Part shown: positions 1-8,293 of the stretch, piece after piece | Position numbering within the stretch: position 1 is the stretch's first letter | Layout: every line of letters begins with the position of its first letter | From: Phycisphaerales bacterium | Lineage (GTDB): Bacteria > Planctomycetota > Phycisphaerae > Sedimentisphaerales > Anaerobacaceae | Direction: 5' to 3' | Assembly: GCA_003533825.1 (NCBI GenBank) | Contig: DQCG01000240.1 | Location: 1-18,169, forward strand | Length of the DNA: 18,169 nt | Translations under genes and position numbers: made by a program | The notes under the pieces: generated by a model | Told to the model about the DNA's origin: nothing | The model's input: the letters and a program-made list of their open reading frames with translations, nothing else | Database searches by the model: none

Positions 1-6
1 GATATT

Positions 7-1374
7 ATGAAGCGAAGAACCTTTTTATACAAAGCCGCCGGAACCATGGCTGCCTCCACCTTATTTCCGGAATTTGCAATTGGCAAGTCCGGCACATCCC
101 CCAATAGTAAAGTAAATGTCGCTTTTATTGGATCCGGGGGCTGGATTGCAAGGCAGCCCTATGAGCAGGGCTGCAAAGATGAAAATCTTGTAGCTTTTTG
201 CGATGTGGACCGCAACCACTGCGCCGAGAACATGAAAAACTGGCGCACCAGTCAGCCTTTCTTTGATGACTACCGTGTGATGTTTGACAAGATGCACAAG
301 CAAATTGACGCCGTTGTTGTTTCGACTCCTGATCATTCGCATTTTCCGGCTACCCTGGCGGCAATGGAACGCGGTATTCATGTCTACACACAGAAACCCT
401 TGGCCCATAATATCTGGCAGGTACGCACCCTGGTCAAGGCCAAAGACCGCTACAAAGTTATGACCCAGATGGGCAATCAGGGGCATGCCGGCAACGGGAT
501 TCGCAATTCTGTTGAAGCATATCGCGCTGGAGTTATTGGTGAGGTTATCGAAGTTTATACCCACAATGGCGGACCGCAGATGGGCGGTGAACATTTTGCC
601 AATCCCAAGACCATGCCGCCGCCTGAATCACCTATTCCTGAAGGACTCTCATGGGATAAGTGGATTGGCCCGGCGGCAATGCGTCCTTTCTATAAGGATT
701 ACCTCCCTTACAAGTGGAGGGCATTCTACGATTTTGGCTTGGGCATGCTGGGTGACTGGGGCTGTCATACTCTGGATACACCCGTTTGGGCCCTTGATTT
801 AGATCCGCCCACTGTTGTGGAATGTTTGGAACGTCAAGATTCGCTCAAGGGCGTTATTCCCGCCGGCAGCCGTCTGAAATATCACTTCCCGGCCAAAGGC
901 AGCCGTGGGCCGGTGAGTCTCTACTGGTTTGACGGGCCCCAGGACTGGAGCAAAGTGGGACGCATTGATAAATTTGGAGTTGAGCACGCCGCTCATCTTG
1001 GCAGGGCATGCTGGATGGTAGGAGCCAGGGGCATGCTTGGTTGTGGTACGCACGCCGGGCCGCCGGCGATCATTCCCACCCCGCTGCGCGAGCAATGGCA
1101 GGCTGACCCGCCAGAGCAGTCTATCCCGCGTGTTGAAGGCGGCCCCTTTCGTGAGTGGCTGCGCGCCATCAAGGGGACGGGCCCCGAACCAGGTTCCAAT
1201 TTCAGTTACTCCGCTAATCTGACCGAGATCATTCTACTTGGAGTGTTGGCTCAGCGATTCAATACCCGCGTTGAGTGGGATGCTAAAAATGCCCGAATTA
1301 CCAACCACCCCGAGTTAAATGCTTTTGTCAAAGAACCGGTGCGAAAAGGCTTCGAGTACGGCGAATCACTTTAG
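7..1374 (+). CDS. Tat-exported Gfo/Idh/MocA-family oxidoreductase
   Basis: The 455-residue protein opens with a Tat-like signal (MKRRTFLYKAAG) and then a Rossmann nucleotide-binding segment: a beta strand ending in IGSGGWIA at residues 41-48, a variant of the usual GxGxxG. The Gfo/Idh/MocA EKP signature is present as QKP (129-131), keeping the Lys. The C-terminal half carries the family's GDWGCHTLDT segment (249-258), where His254 is the likely catalytic residue. Family members oxidise or reduce sugars or sugar derivatives with NAD(P); Tat export fits a protein folded with its cofactor before export. The substrate cannot be read from the sequence. Only six bases precede the ATG, so upstream context is lost, but the twin-Arg motif directly after Met makes this start convincing. 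It is probably the tail of a longer co-directional cluster beginning outside the window. Confidence 0.9.
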   Translation: MKRRTFLYKAAGTMAASTLFPEFAIGKSGTSPNSKVNVAFIGSGGWIARQPYEQGCKDENLVAFCDVDRNHCAENMKNWRTSQPFFDDYRVMFDKMHKQIDAVVVSTPDHSHFPATLAAMERGIHVYTQKPLAHNIWQVRTLVKAKDRYKVMTQMGNQGHAGNGIRNSVEAYRAGVIGEVIEVYTHNGGPQMGGEHFANPKTMPPPESPIPEGLSWDKWIGPAAMRPFYKDYLPYKWRAFYDFGLGMLGDWGCHTLDTPVWALDLDPPTVVECLERQDSLKGVIPAGSRLKYHFPAKGSRGPVSLYWFDGPQDWSKVGRIDKFGVEHAAHLGRACWMVGARGMLGCGTHAGPPAIIPTPLREQWQADPPEQSIPRVEGGPFREWLRAIKGTGPEPGSNFSYSANLTEIILLGVLAQRFNTRVEWDAKNARITNHPELNAFVKEPVRKGFEYGESL

Positions 1375-1392
1375 CCAGGTGTGGTTTAGAAA

Positions 1393-1414
1393 AGTTCAGC
1401 TAAGTCGCTGAACT
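1393..1414 (+). terminator. Intergenic hairpin after the oxidoreductase gene
   Basis: A perfect 8-bp inverted repeat (AGTTCAGC, 6-base loop TAAGTC, GCTGAACT) begins 18 bases after the stop codon. It is not followed by a T-run on the plus strand, so it is not a classic rho-independent terminator. It may be a weak terminator, a 3' end stabiliser or a processing site. Confidence 0.4.
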
Positions 1415-1459
1415 GAAACATAAAATGTTATATGGAAAATCTCAGTTAAAGAAACAACA

Positions 1460-3124
1460 ATGAACCTAAGAAATATTTTGTGCAGTTTGTTTTTGTTCTT
1501 AATTACGACAGGCGAAACCTGCCGGGCCAAAGAGGCCGACGTCGCAAGCAGTTCACCTCGAATTGTGAACATCATAAACTTCATTCGGCAGTGCGAACCA
1601 CGTATTGACTGGATAACAGAGGATGTTCTGTACGAAACTGTTGTCGAGCAGATAAAGATCATGAAGCGTCATCAACTGAAAGGAACTTTTCTTCTGCAGT
1701 ATGATGCACTTATGGATGTCAGGTATCAGAAACTGCTGAAGGAATTGCCTGCAGAGATGTTCGAAATCGGCGTCTGGTGGGAGATTCCGCAACCCCTGGT
1801 GGAAAGGAGTGGTTACCAGTGGCGAGGGCGGTTTCCCTGGGACTGGCATGCTGATGTGGGTTTTGCAACCGGTTACTCGCCGGAAGAGCGCGAGACGCTG
1901 GCAGATACATATATGGCCGATTTCAGAAAGATTTTCGGCTACTATCCGAAATCGGTAGGATCATGGTTCATTGACGCTCACACATTGCAGTATATGTATC
2001 ACCGCTACGGCATTGTAGCTTCATGTAACTGTAAAGACCAGATAGGGACCGATGGATATACCATGTGGGGCGGCTATTGGAACCAGGGATATTACCCCAG
2101 CAGGAAGAATGCTTATATGCCTGCCCAGCATGCCGAAAACCAGATTCCCGTTCCAATATTCAGGATGCTCGGTAGCGATCCTATTCATCAGTATGACAGT
2201 GGATTGGGAGCAAATCACCAACGCGTTGTTTCCCTTGAACCCGTATATAACAGTGGTGGCGGTAATCGGGCTTGGTGTAAATGGTATTTCGACGCATTTG
2301 TCGATGGCGCGGCGATGGATTACGGCTATGTTCAGGCCGGTCAAGAGAATTCATTCACTTGGAAGTCGATGGCCAAAGGATTTAACATACAAATGCCAAT
2401 GATCGCCAGACTACATAAAGAGGGGAAAATAGTATTAAAAACTCTGGGTGAGACAGGCAAATGGTTTAAGGATAACTACAGGGTTACTCCTCCGACCTCG
2501 GTGACCGTATTGAGCGACCACTCAAAGAAGAACCAGAAGACCGTCTGGTTTAACTCGCGGTTCTACAGGGCCAATCTGCTTTGGGATCAGGGAACCATGC
2601 GATTCAGGGATATTCATCTCTTTGATGAGAGTGTTGCATCCGATTATCTCACAAAAAGAGGCACGTCAAACCAGTGTCATTATTATACCCTGCCTGTTGT
2701 TGACGGCTTTGTCTGGAGTTCTTTGCAGACCGTTGCAGGTCTCCGGTTGAAATCAGTCGGGGGGCTGGAGATAAAGGGCGGTGATCCGACAGTAGATGAT
2801 CACACTGACGGCGAACTAACCGTCCGATGGCCGATTCATTCACCTGAGGGAGAAATCGTCATAACATTTAATGAAACGTCCGTAAGCGTTTCCGCAGAGG
2901 GCGGCATGAAAGACAACTGGTTCCTCGAATTATCCAGTGATAAGAAGGCGAGTCTACCTTTCCGCAAAATAGACCGTCAAAAGTTATCATGTACTTATAA
3001 GGACGCCTCTTATGCCATATCAGCAATACGGGGGGCATTTACCAATGAGCCTGGCTTTGGTTTGCGAATCATTCCAGAGGACAACCGTATTGTTTTGGAT
3101 TTTTCCTCAAGGTTATCGTTGTGA
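1460..3124 (+). CDS. Secreted NodB/deacetylase-like barrel protein of unknown function
   Basis: This 554-residue protein has a hydrophobic signal peptide (residues 1-23, MNLRNILCSLFLFLITT onward). Residues about 33-350 look like a (beta/alpha) barrel of the polysaccharide deacetylase / GH57-like type: strand VNIINFI, then a helix with the Met/Lys-rich VVEQIKIMKRHQLKG, then strand GTFLLQYDAL, strand EIGVWWEI, and later GYYPKSVGSWFIDAHTLQYM. The canonical NodB motifs (TFDDG and HSxxH) are not present, so a metal-dependent deacetylase activity cannot be assumed. The last 120 or so residues are beta-rich and probably form a sandwich domain. It may belong to one of the conserved DUF families of secreted Bacteroidetes/PVC proteins (DUF3863-like is possible, from memory only). 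No clear Shine-Dalgarno precedes the ATG; the signal peptide decides the start. It lies 85 bases after the oxidoreductase. Confidence 0.8.
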   Translation: MNLRNILCSLFLFLITTGETCRAKEADVASSSPRIVNIINFIRQCEPRIDWITEDVLYETVVEQIKIMKRHQLKGTFLLQYDALMDVRYQKLLKELPAEMFEIGVWWEIPQPLVERSGYQWRGRFPWDWHADVGFATGYSPEERETLADTYMADFRKIFGYYPKSVGSWFIDAHTLQYMYHRYGIVASCNCKDQIGTDGYTMWGGYWNQGYYPSRKNAYMPAQHAENQIPVPIFRMLGSDPIHQYDSGLGANHQRVVSLEPVYNSGGGNRAWCKWYFDAFVDGAAMDYGYVQAGQENSFTWKSMAKGFNIQMPMIARLHKEGKIVLKTLGETGKWFKDNYRVTPPTSVTVLSDHSKKNQKTVWFNSRFYRANLLWDQGTMRFRDIHLFDESVASDYLTKRGTSNQCHYYTLPVVDGFVWSSLQTVAGLRLKSVGGLEIKGGDPTVDDHTDGELTVRWPIHSPEGEIVITFNETSVSVSAEGGMKDNWFLELSSDKKASLPFRKIDRQKLSCTYKDASYAISAIRGAFTNEPGFGLRIIPEDNRIVLDFSSRLSL

Positions 3125-3335
3125 AACAACCGGCCATGAGCAGCATGGCGAATCATCTCCTCTTGAGAGTCTTTTCTCGCGGAAGGATATACGTGATGAA
3201 TTACGTCCTGCGCAAATCTAGCAGGTGTCAACGAAACGGATACTGATAAACTCTCTGGCCTATAACAGTCGAAGGTCTATTGCTCCGGCACCAGTGACGA
3301 TGCTTGCGGTCCTGTTGCCGGCCCGTGGAAATACC

Positions 3336-3364
3336 TTGAATCCATGGGATTAAGGACGTAGTAT
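3336..3364 (+). promoter_or_regulatory. Weak sigma70-type promoter candidate
   Basis: TTGAAT (3336-3341, 4/6 to TTGACA), a 17-base spacer, then TAGTAT (3359-3364, 4/6 to TATAAT), about 110 bases before the DUF5060 gene. The same -35 hexamer TTGAAT recurs in two stronger candidates in this window. Matches this weak arise by chance, so confidence is low. Confidence 0.25.
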
Positions 3365-3463
3365 AGGCAACTGATTGCCCAAAGGCAGGAATGTTGTTGA
3401 GAAAATCGTTTTGAGAACCTTAGACGAAACCGCTTGAAAGGAACCGATTCATCTGGTCATACT

Positions 3464-3470
3464 AAGGAGG
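3464..3470 (+). promoter_or_regulatory. Ribosome binding site deciding the start of the DUF5060 gene
   Basis: AAGGAGG lies five bases before the ATG at 3476. This argues against the in-frame TTG at 3434, which would add 14 residues in front of a good signal peptide and has no comparable site. Confidence 0.8.
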
Positions 3471-3475
3471 TCGTC

Positions 3476-5878
3476 ATGCATAGTTTGTCATCTTTATTGG
3501 CATTTAAGCGTTCGCACCAAGCTGGGATTGCTGCCCTAACCATCATCCTTATCACCTGTCGGCCGGTATCACTCCACGGTTCGCCACAGGACGTTGAGTT
3601 CACACAGTCTGCTCGAAATGTGGACACATACGATTTTGTGGAGATAACATTGAACTTAAAGAATCCGGATGTGGAGAATCCATTCGTCGATGCCATCGTA
3701 GAAGGTTGGTTTGCGTCCGAGGATGGCCGGAAGGTACACGTCGACGGCTTTTGCGATTCGGCCGATGGGAGCAAGTTCCGTATCCGATTCATGCCGTCCG
3801 AGCCAGGCAAATACCGGTATTCGGTTATATATCGTCATCGCTCATACGAGCGTATCTACAATGGCCAGTTCACCACCAAAGACTGCGGACGTCGAGGCCT
3901 CGTACGTGTGGATAAGAACTATCCCTGGCACTTTATATGGAAAGGTACCGACGAACACTACTTCTGGAACGGCACAACAACCTATTGGCTCATGGGCTGG
4001 GATGACGAGACGATCCGCAGTAACATAAATCGGCTTAGCAGGCTCAAGATCAACCGTCTGCGCGTGGCCATCAATGGCCGGGTCAAGAACGGCCGTGCCT
4101 GGTATGAAAACGTCTTTCCTATAGATAAATTCACTTTTCTTCTGAATCCCTGGGTTGCAAAGCGACCGAAAAACGTCGAAAAGCCCGGGTTTGACGTCAC
4201 CCGCTTCAATATCGACTACTGGCGGAAGATCGAACGTATGCTCCGCTATGCCTGCGATAGGGACATGGTCATTTCGATCATATTCTATGTTGACGGCAGG
4301 CGTCCCGGAGTTGATCCGTTCAAGGATCGGATGGGCGGCGAGGATGAGCAGCGGTATTACCGATACGGAGTGGCGCGCCTCGCGGCGTTTTCAAATGTCA
4401 TGTGGGACGTCACGAATGAATACCGGTCGTTTCGAAATGACCCCTGGGCCGAGAAGATGGGTGCATTCATAGAGAAATGCGATCCTTACGATCATCTTAC
4501 ATCGGTTCACGGGCACGGAGACTTTCGCTTCCAAACCTCGCCCTGGGCGGACTTTGCCATGTACCAGCGCTGGGATGAAGCCGGCGGCTACAGATTCATG
4601 CTCTCCAACCGCCGCAAACAGGCCGAAACCGGCCGGATCATCCCACAGGTCAACGAGGAATACGGCTACGAGGATCATTACCCAACCTGGGGAGGCAATC
4701 GCAAATCCCCGGCCCGCCGGGCCGACAATCGCCGCCGTCTTGCATGGGGAATGTACATGGCCGGCTGCTATCAGACCACCGGCGAACGAGCGGATACCGG
4801 CACCGGTTGGGGTCCGGACACCGGCGGAGGATGGTTGAACGGCCGCGGCGACGATTCGATGACTATGCTTGTCGGCTACGGCTATATCGTCGATTTTTTT
4901 ACTTCAATACACTGGTGGGAGCTGAACCCGGACAACAGCTTTTTCACGGCACACTCACAGACTTCCGTCCGGACGAAGCTTACTCATGTAGTTTACACTC
5001 GCGATAAGGCCGGACGTGCTACGTTCTACCTTGACGGGCAGCAACAGTCTACCAGAAAGGTCACCGGCGAGTGCTCTAACTGGGACAGCAACTTTCACCT
5101 CGCCCTGGCTAATGAGCTTACACGAGACAGACCGTGGCTTGGAGAACTGCATCGCGTGGCGATCTATGACCGTGCTCTCCGCAACAGGCAAATCATGCGA
5201 AACTTCAAAGCCGGCCATAACAAGAATCCCGGTTCACCGATTGCTCTTTACAATTTCCAACAAGGTCGGGGCGATACGATCAAAGACGTTTCCAATGTAG
5301 GCAAACCGCTGAACTTGAAAATCAGCAATACTTCAGCCGTTAGATGGTTGACCTCTGGCGGTTTGAGTATCAACGCACCCGCACTGATTTCATCGAGTGA
5401 TCCCGCATCGAAGGTTGTCAATGCTATCCGCAAATCGCATGAAATTACCATTGAAGCGTGGATCAAACCTGTTAATGTAAGTCAAACAGGGCCCGCCCGC
5501 ATCGTCACTGTCTCGAGTGACCCTGGCCAGCGCAACTTTACACTTGGCCAGAAAGGCGGAGCGTATGAAATGCGCTTTCGCACTACATCAACCTCTCGAA
5601 ACGGTGAGCCTGCTCTTTCGACACCAGGAGGCCAGGATGATCCGAAACAGATTTGCGGCCTCCGCAACGATAGTGGCAACCTGGCAATTATATACTTTCC
5701 AGCGGGCGGCTCGGTCACAGTCAAAAAAGGAACGCTCGTTCCGGATTTGAAAGCCCGATGGTACAATCCACGTACCGGCCAATGGACACCGGCCAAAGCC
5801 ACTAAGGGTGAGGCTTTCTCGGCACCAGATGAGGAGGACTGGACACTGTTGTTTCAAAAGACGAACGAGACCCGGTGA
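3476..5878 (+). CDS. Secreted DUF5060/DUF4038 glycoside hydrolase with a permuted LamG domain
   Basis: The 800-residue protein has a signal peptide (about 1-37), a DUF5060 beta domain (about 40-125) and an apiosidase-like TIM barrel (about 140-490, GH140/DUF4038 type). Candidate acid/base is Glu315 in WDVTNEY; candidate nucleophile is Glu394 or Glu395 in QVNEEYGY. The barrel ends at WWELNPDNSFF (about 480-490). Next comes a LamG-like jelly roll in reversed order: its usual C-terminal half (about 497-580, THVVYTRD, FYLDGQQ, LALANELTRDRPWLGE, VAIYDRALR) precedes its usual N-terminal half (about 588-719, IALYNFQQGRGDTIKDVS, ITIEAWIKP, RNFTLGQ). A collagen_bind_2-like domain (about 725-800, RWYNPRTGQWTP) closes it. 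Family members remove apiose or related sugars from pectic glycans; here that is an inference. The next gene follows after 32 bases. The start is set by AAGGAGG. Confidence 0.88.
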   Translation: MHSLSSLLAFKRSHQAGIAALTIILITCRPVSLHGSPQDVEFTQSARNVDTYDFVEITLNLKNPDVENPFVDAIVEGWFASEDGRKVHVDGFCDSADGSKFRIRFMPSEPGKYRYSVIYRHRSYERIYNGQFTTKDCGRRGLVRVDKNYPWHFIWKGTDEHYFWNGTTTYWLMGWDDETIRSNINRLSRLKINRLRVAINGRVKNGRAWYENVFPIDKFTFLLNPWVAKRPKNVEKPGFDVTRFNIDYWRKIERMLRYACDRDMVISIIFYVDGRRPGVDPFKDRMGGEDEQRYYRYGVARLAAFSNVMWDVTNEYRSFRNDPWAEKMGAFIEKCDPYDHLTSVHGHGDFRFQTSPWADFAMYQRWDEAGGYRFMLSNRRKQAETGRIIPQVNEEYGYEDHYPTWGGNRKSPARRADNRRRLAWGMYMAGCYQTTGERADTGTGWGPDTGGGWLNGRGDDSMTMLVGYGYIVDFFTSIHWWELNPDNSFFTAHSQTSVRTKLTHVVYTRDKAGRATFYLDGQQQSTRKVTGECSNWDSNFHLALANELTRDRPWLGELHRVAIYDRALRNRQIMRNFKAGHNKNPGSPIALYNFQQGRGDTIKDVSNVGKPLNLKISNTSAVRWLTSGGLSINAPALISSSDPASKVVNAIRKSHEITIEAWIKPVNVSQTGPARIVTVSSDPGQRNFTLGQKGGAYEMRFRTTSTSRNGEPALSTPGGQDDPKQICGLRNDSGNLAIIYFPAGGSVTVKKGTLVPDLKARWYNPRTGQWTPAKATKGEAFSAPDEEDWTLLFQKTNETR

Positions 5879-5910
5879 TATTCATAAGATTAATAAGAGA
5901 GGACTGAACC

Positions 5911-6921
5911 ATGGTGCACAATCCAGGTCGACGTGGTTTCTTTAGAGCATGTGCCTGGGCAACAGCAGGCGCCGTGCTGGACGCGAATTATGAAGAGAAG
6001 GCTTTGTTGGCACAAGCCTCGGTGAAAAAGCCGTCGACCACAACAAGCAATGCTAATGAGATGTCGCAGGGATCGATCGGAAAAGTCAAAATCAGCAGAC
6101 TTATCCTGGGCGGCAACCTTATCGGCGGTGTCGGCCACAGCAGAGACCTGAAGTATGTCTCTGAGCTTATAAACAACTACTTCACGGATGAGAAGATACT
6201 TGACACCTGGGAGATAGCGGAAGAATGCGGTATTAACACGATGTCAGCATGGCCAAGCCCGCGAATGCTGCGTTTGCTCGATCGTTACCGGAAGGAACGC
6301 GGCGGACGGATACAGTGGATTGGACATACGGGATATTCTCAAGACAGAGTCAAGCTGTGTATCGATCACGGAGCCGTCGGTGTGTATGTGTGTGGCGATC
6401 CCACGGATAGGGTAGTCAAGAGTGGGCGGATCGATCTTCTGGCCGGGGCCATGGAGCTTATCAGGCAAAATGGTGCGTTTTGCGGCTTTGCCTGCCACGA
6501 GGTGAGGGTGCCGCGTGCCGTCGACGAAGCGGGGATAGAAGTTGACTTCTACATGAAGACGCTGCATCATGACAACTACTGGTCTGCAACACCCAGGGAA
6601 GATCGAAAGTACGGCGTTCGTATCTGGGATCCCGGATTCAAATCCGGGGATCACACCTCCGGTCACTATCACGATAACATCTGGTGTCTCGATGCCGAGG
6701 GGACAATCTATTATATGAAAAAGGTAACAAAGCCCTGGATGGCTTTTAAGGTCCTGGCGGCAGGAGCCATCCATCCGGCGGACGGCTTCAAATACGCATT
6801 TGAGAACGGCGCAGACTTCATCCACGTTGGTATGTTCGACTTTCAGATCCGAGAAGATGTAATACTTACCAAAAGAATATTGTCGGAGAAGCTGAACAGA
6901 GTACGTCCATGGAGAAGTTGA
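5911..6921 (+). CDS. Tat-exported aldo/keto-reductase-like protein
   Basis: This 336-residue protein carries a twin-arginine signal (GRRGFFRACAWATAGA, residues 6-21) and a linker rich in Ser, Thr and Lys. From about residue 50 it resembles aldo/keto reductases: KVKISRLILGGNLIGG matches the family's opening strand, followed by alternating helices and strands consistent with a TIM barrel. The family's GxxxxDTAxxY stretch aligns with GINTMSAWPSPR (107-118), where both the Asp and the Tyr are missing, so classical NADPH-dependent reduction is doubtful. The real activity is unknown; a sugar-modifying or lyase/isomerase-type role is possible. AGAGAGG lies about eight bases before the ATG, and the gene starts 32 bases after the glycoside hydrolase, indicating an operon. 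The following gene overlaps its end. Confidence 0.8.
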   Translation: MVHNPGRRGFFRACAWATAGAVLDANYEEKALLAQASVKKPSTTTSNANEMSQGSIGKVKISRLILGGNLIGGVGHSRDLKYVSELINNYFTDEKILDTWEIAEECGINTMSAWPSPRMLRLLDRYRKERGGRIQWIGHTGYSQDRVKLCIDHGAVGVYVCGDPTDRVVKSGRIDLLAGAMELIRQNGAFCGFACHEVRVPRAVDEAGIEVDFYMKTLHHDNYWSATPREDRKYGVRIWDPGFKSGDHTSGHYHDNIWCLDAEGTIYYMKKVTKPWMAFKVLAAGAIHPADGFKYAFENGADFIHVGMFDFQIREDVILTKRILSEKLNRVRPWRS

Positions 6922-8258
6922 AAAGAAACAAGGTAAATTTGATGATTGATTGTAGTTGCTTTTTGAAACTCAATACTATTGTCTTGCTGTTCTATCTTGT
7001 TGCAAGTCAGCCAGGCTTTGCGGCCGACTGGCCGCAATGGCGGGGCCCGAACCACACCGACGTGACGTCTGAAAAGTCAGGCTGGCCCAGGGGTTGGCCG
7101 CCAAAACGTTTGTGGAAGAAGAATGTAGGATACGGGTGTACCTCGCCGATCCTCGTCGATGGACGTTTGTACGTGATGGGATGGAAGGGAAGGCGAAGTG
7201 GGAAGAATCCTGCAGGGACTGACACCGTTTGCTGTTTTGGAGCGGCTACCGGCGAGCTTCTATGGAAACGCTCGTACCGCTGCCGGTACCAGGGACGGTT
7301 CCGAGTGGGCGACACATCCCTTTATGGTGGACCGACATCGACGCCGACTTTAGACACTGCTTCGGGCTACTTGTACACGTTGAGCATCGACGGCGATCTG
7401 AAGTGCTGGAATACGAAGAAGGAGGGCCGGCCGGTCTGGTCGGTCAATCTCTATGAGAAATACAAGGTTCGTCAACGCCCCAAAGTCGAAACAGGGACAC
7501 GAGATTATGACTACTCATGCTCTCCCGTTGTGCTGCGCAATGCCGTCATCACTGAGGTTGGTGGAAATTCCGGTATGCTCGTTGCTTTTAACAAAAAGAC
7601 AGGCAGGCAGCTCTGGCGGTCGGCGAGCAAAGAGCCAGCCGGCCATAACGCCGGACCGGTCCCTTTGAACGTACAGGGTATACGATGTCTTGCCAGTTTC
7701 GGTATCCGCAAGCTTACGGTGGTTCGTATTGATGAACGACACAGAGGAGAAACACTGGCCCAGCACCCCTGGCGAACGGCGTTTTCATGCAACATTATTA
7801 CGCCCGCCGTCACTGACAATAAGGTGATTCTTTCATCCGGCCATGACGTTCGCCGCACGGCATTGCTCCAGGTCACCCGCGACAAGGTACATCAGTTGTG
7901 GAGCAGCCGATACTGGTCCGAAGGGTGCAGTCCGGTGATTCACAAGGGCTGCATCTATCTGGTCATCGGCCAGGTACACTGTCTTAATCTTTCAAATGGA
8001 AAGCTTAAATGGCGAGGAGGAAGCTTCGGCAGGGACAGTTCCTGCCTTGTAACCGGTGATGACAAGCTCCTGGTGTTCGGATCGAGGGACCTCGGCCTGG
8101 TTGATATCTCGCCGAAAAGTAAGAAATACCGGGAACTGACTCGTGTCAGGGACGTCATAGGCGGAACCTGCTATCCACACCTTGCCCTAGCATACGGCAT
8201 CTTGGCCGTGAAGAATAAGGAAGGCGACGTGGTTTGCTTCTCGGTGAGACCGCGATGA
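6909..8258 (+). CDS. Secreted PQQ-like beta-propeller repeat protein
   Basis: This 449-residue protein has a signal peptide ending near FAADWPQWRGP, the hallmark mature end of planctomycetal PQQ-propeller proteins. Propeller blades are visible as repeated GxLLW-type strands: CCFGAATGELLWKR (about 107-120), CWNTKKEGRPVWSV (about 164-177), VAFNKKTGRQLWR (about 224-236) and CLNLSNGKLKWRGG (about 357-370). There is no dehydrogenase cap or heme motif, so it is more likely a BamB-like scaffold or binding protein than a quinoprotein dehydrogenase. The ATG at 6909 overlaps the previous gene by 13 bases and supplies the positive n-region (KLKRNK); an alternative ATG at 6942 has AAGG eight bases upstream but would leave an almost uncharged n-region. 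The TGA overlaps an ATG of the next frame (ATGA at 8255-8258), pointing to translational coupling. Confidence 0.85.
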   Translation: MEKLKRNKVNLMIDCSCFLKLNTIVLLFYLVASQPGFAADWPQWRGPNHTDVTSEKSGWPRGWPPKRLWKKNVGYGCTSPILVDGRLYVMGWKGRRSGKNPAGTDTVCCFGAATGELLWKRSYRCRYQGRFRVGDTSLYGGPTSTPTLDTASGYLYTLSIDGDLKCWNTKKEGRPVWSVNLYEKYKVRQRPKVETGTRDYDYSCSPVVLRNAVITEVGGNSGMLVAFNKKTGRQLWRSASKEPAGHNAGPVPLNVQGIRCLASFGIRKLTVVRIDERHRGETLAQHPWRTAFSCNIITPAVTDNKVILSSGHDVRRTALLQVTRDKVHQLWSSRYWSEGCSPVIHKGCIYLVIGQVHCLNLSNGKLKWRGGSFGRDSSCLVTGDDKLLVFGSRDLGLVDISPKSKKYRELTRVRDVIGGTCYPHLALAYGILAVKNKEGDVVCFSVRPR

Positions 8259-8278
8259 ATCTAAGAAACGCATTATTC

Positions 8279-8284
8279 AGGAGG
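8279..8284 (+). promoter_or_regulatory. Ribosome binding site for the DUF1593 gene
   Basis: AGGAGG nine bases before the ATG at 8294. It supports MKKIALITL as the start of the signal peptide over two upstream in-frame starts (TTG 8234 and ATG 8255). The 8255 ATG forms an ATGA overlap with the propeller gene and has GGTGAG upstream, so it remains possible. Confidence 0.6.
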
Positions 8285-8293
8285 CCGATTAAA

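Larger units (their letters stand above)
3125..3475. other. 351-base intergenic region without a recognisable gene
   Basis: No open frame here looks like a protein family or has a supported start. It holds a weak promoter candidate (3336-3364), a small hairpin (GGCAA-CTGA-TTGCC, 3366-3379) and the ribosome binding site of the following gene. The gap is long relative to others in the block, so a new transcript may begin here. Confidence 0.5.

Noticed and set aside
61..594. A 177-codon minus-strand open frame inside the oxidoreductase gene
   Set aside because: It is antisense to a clearly conserved coding region and shows no recognisable domain.
3434..3475. Upstream TTG start adding 14 residues to the DUF5060 protein
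   Set aside because: AAGGAGG sits five bases before the ATG at 3476, and the extension would precede a complete signal peptide.
3125..3475. Possible decayed gene in the gap before the DUF5060 gene
   Set aside because: Short translated stretches exist in one frame but are broken by stops and match nothing I recognise.
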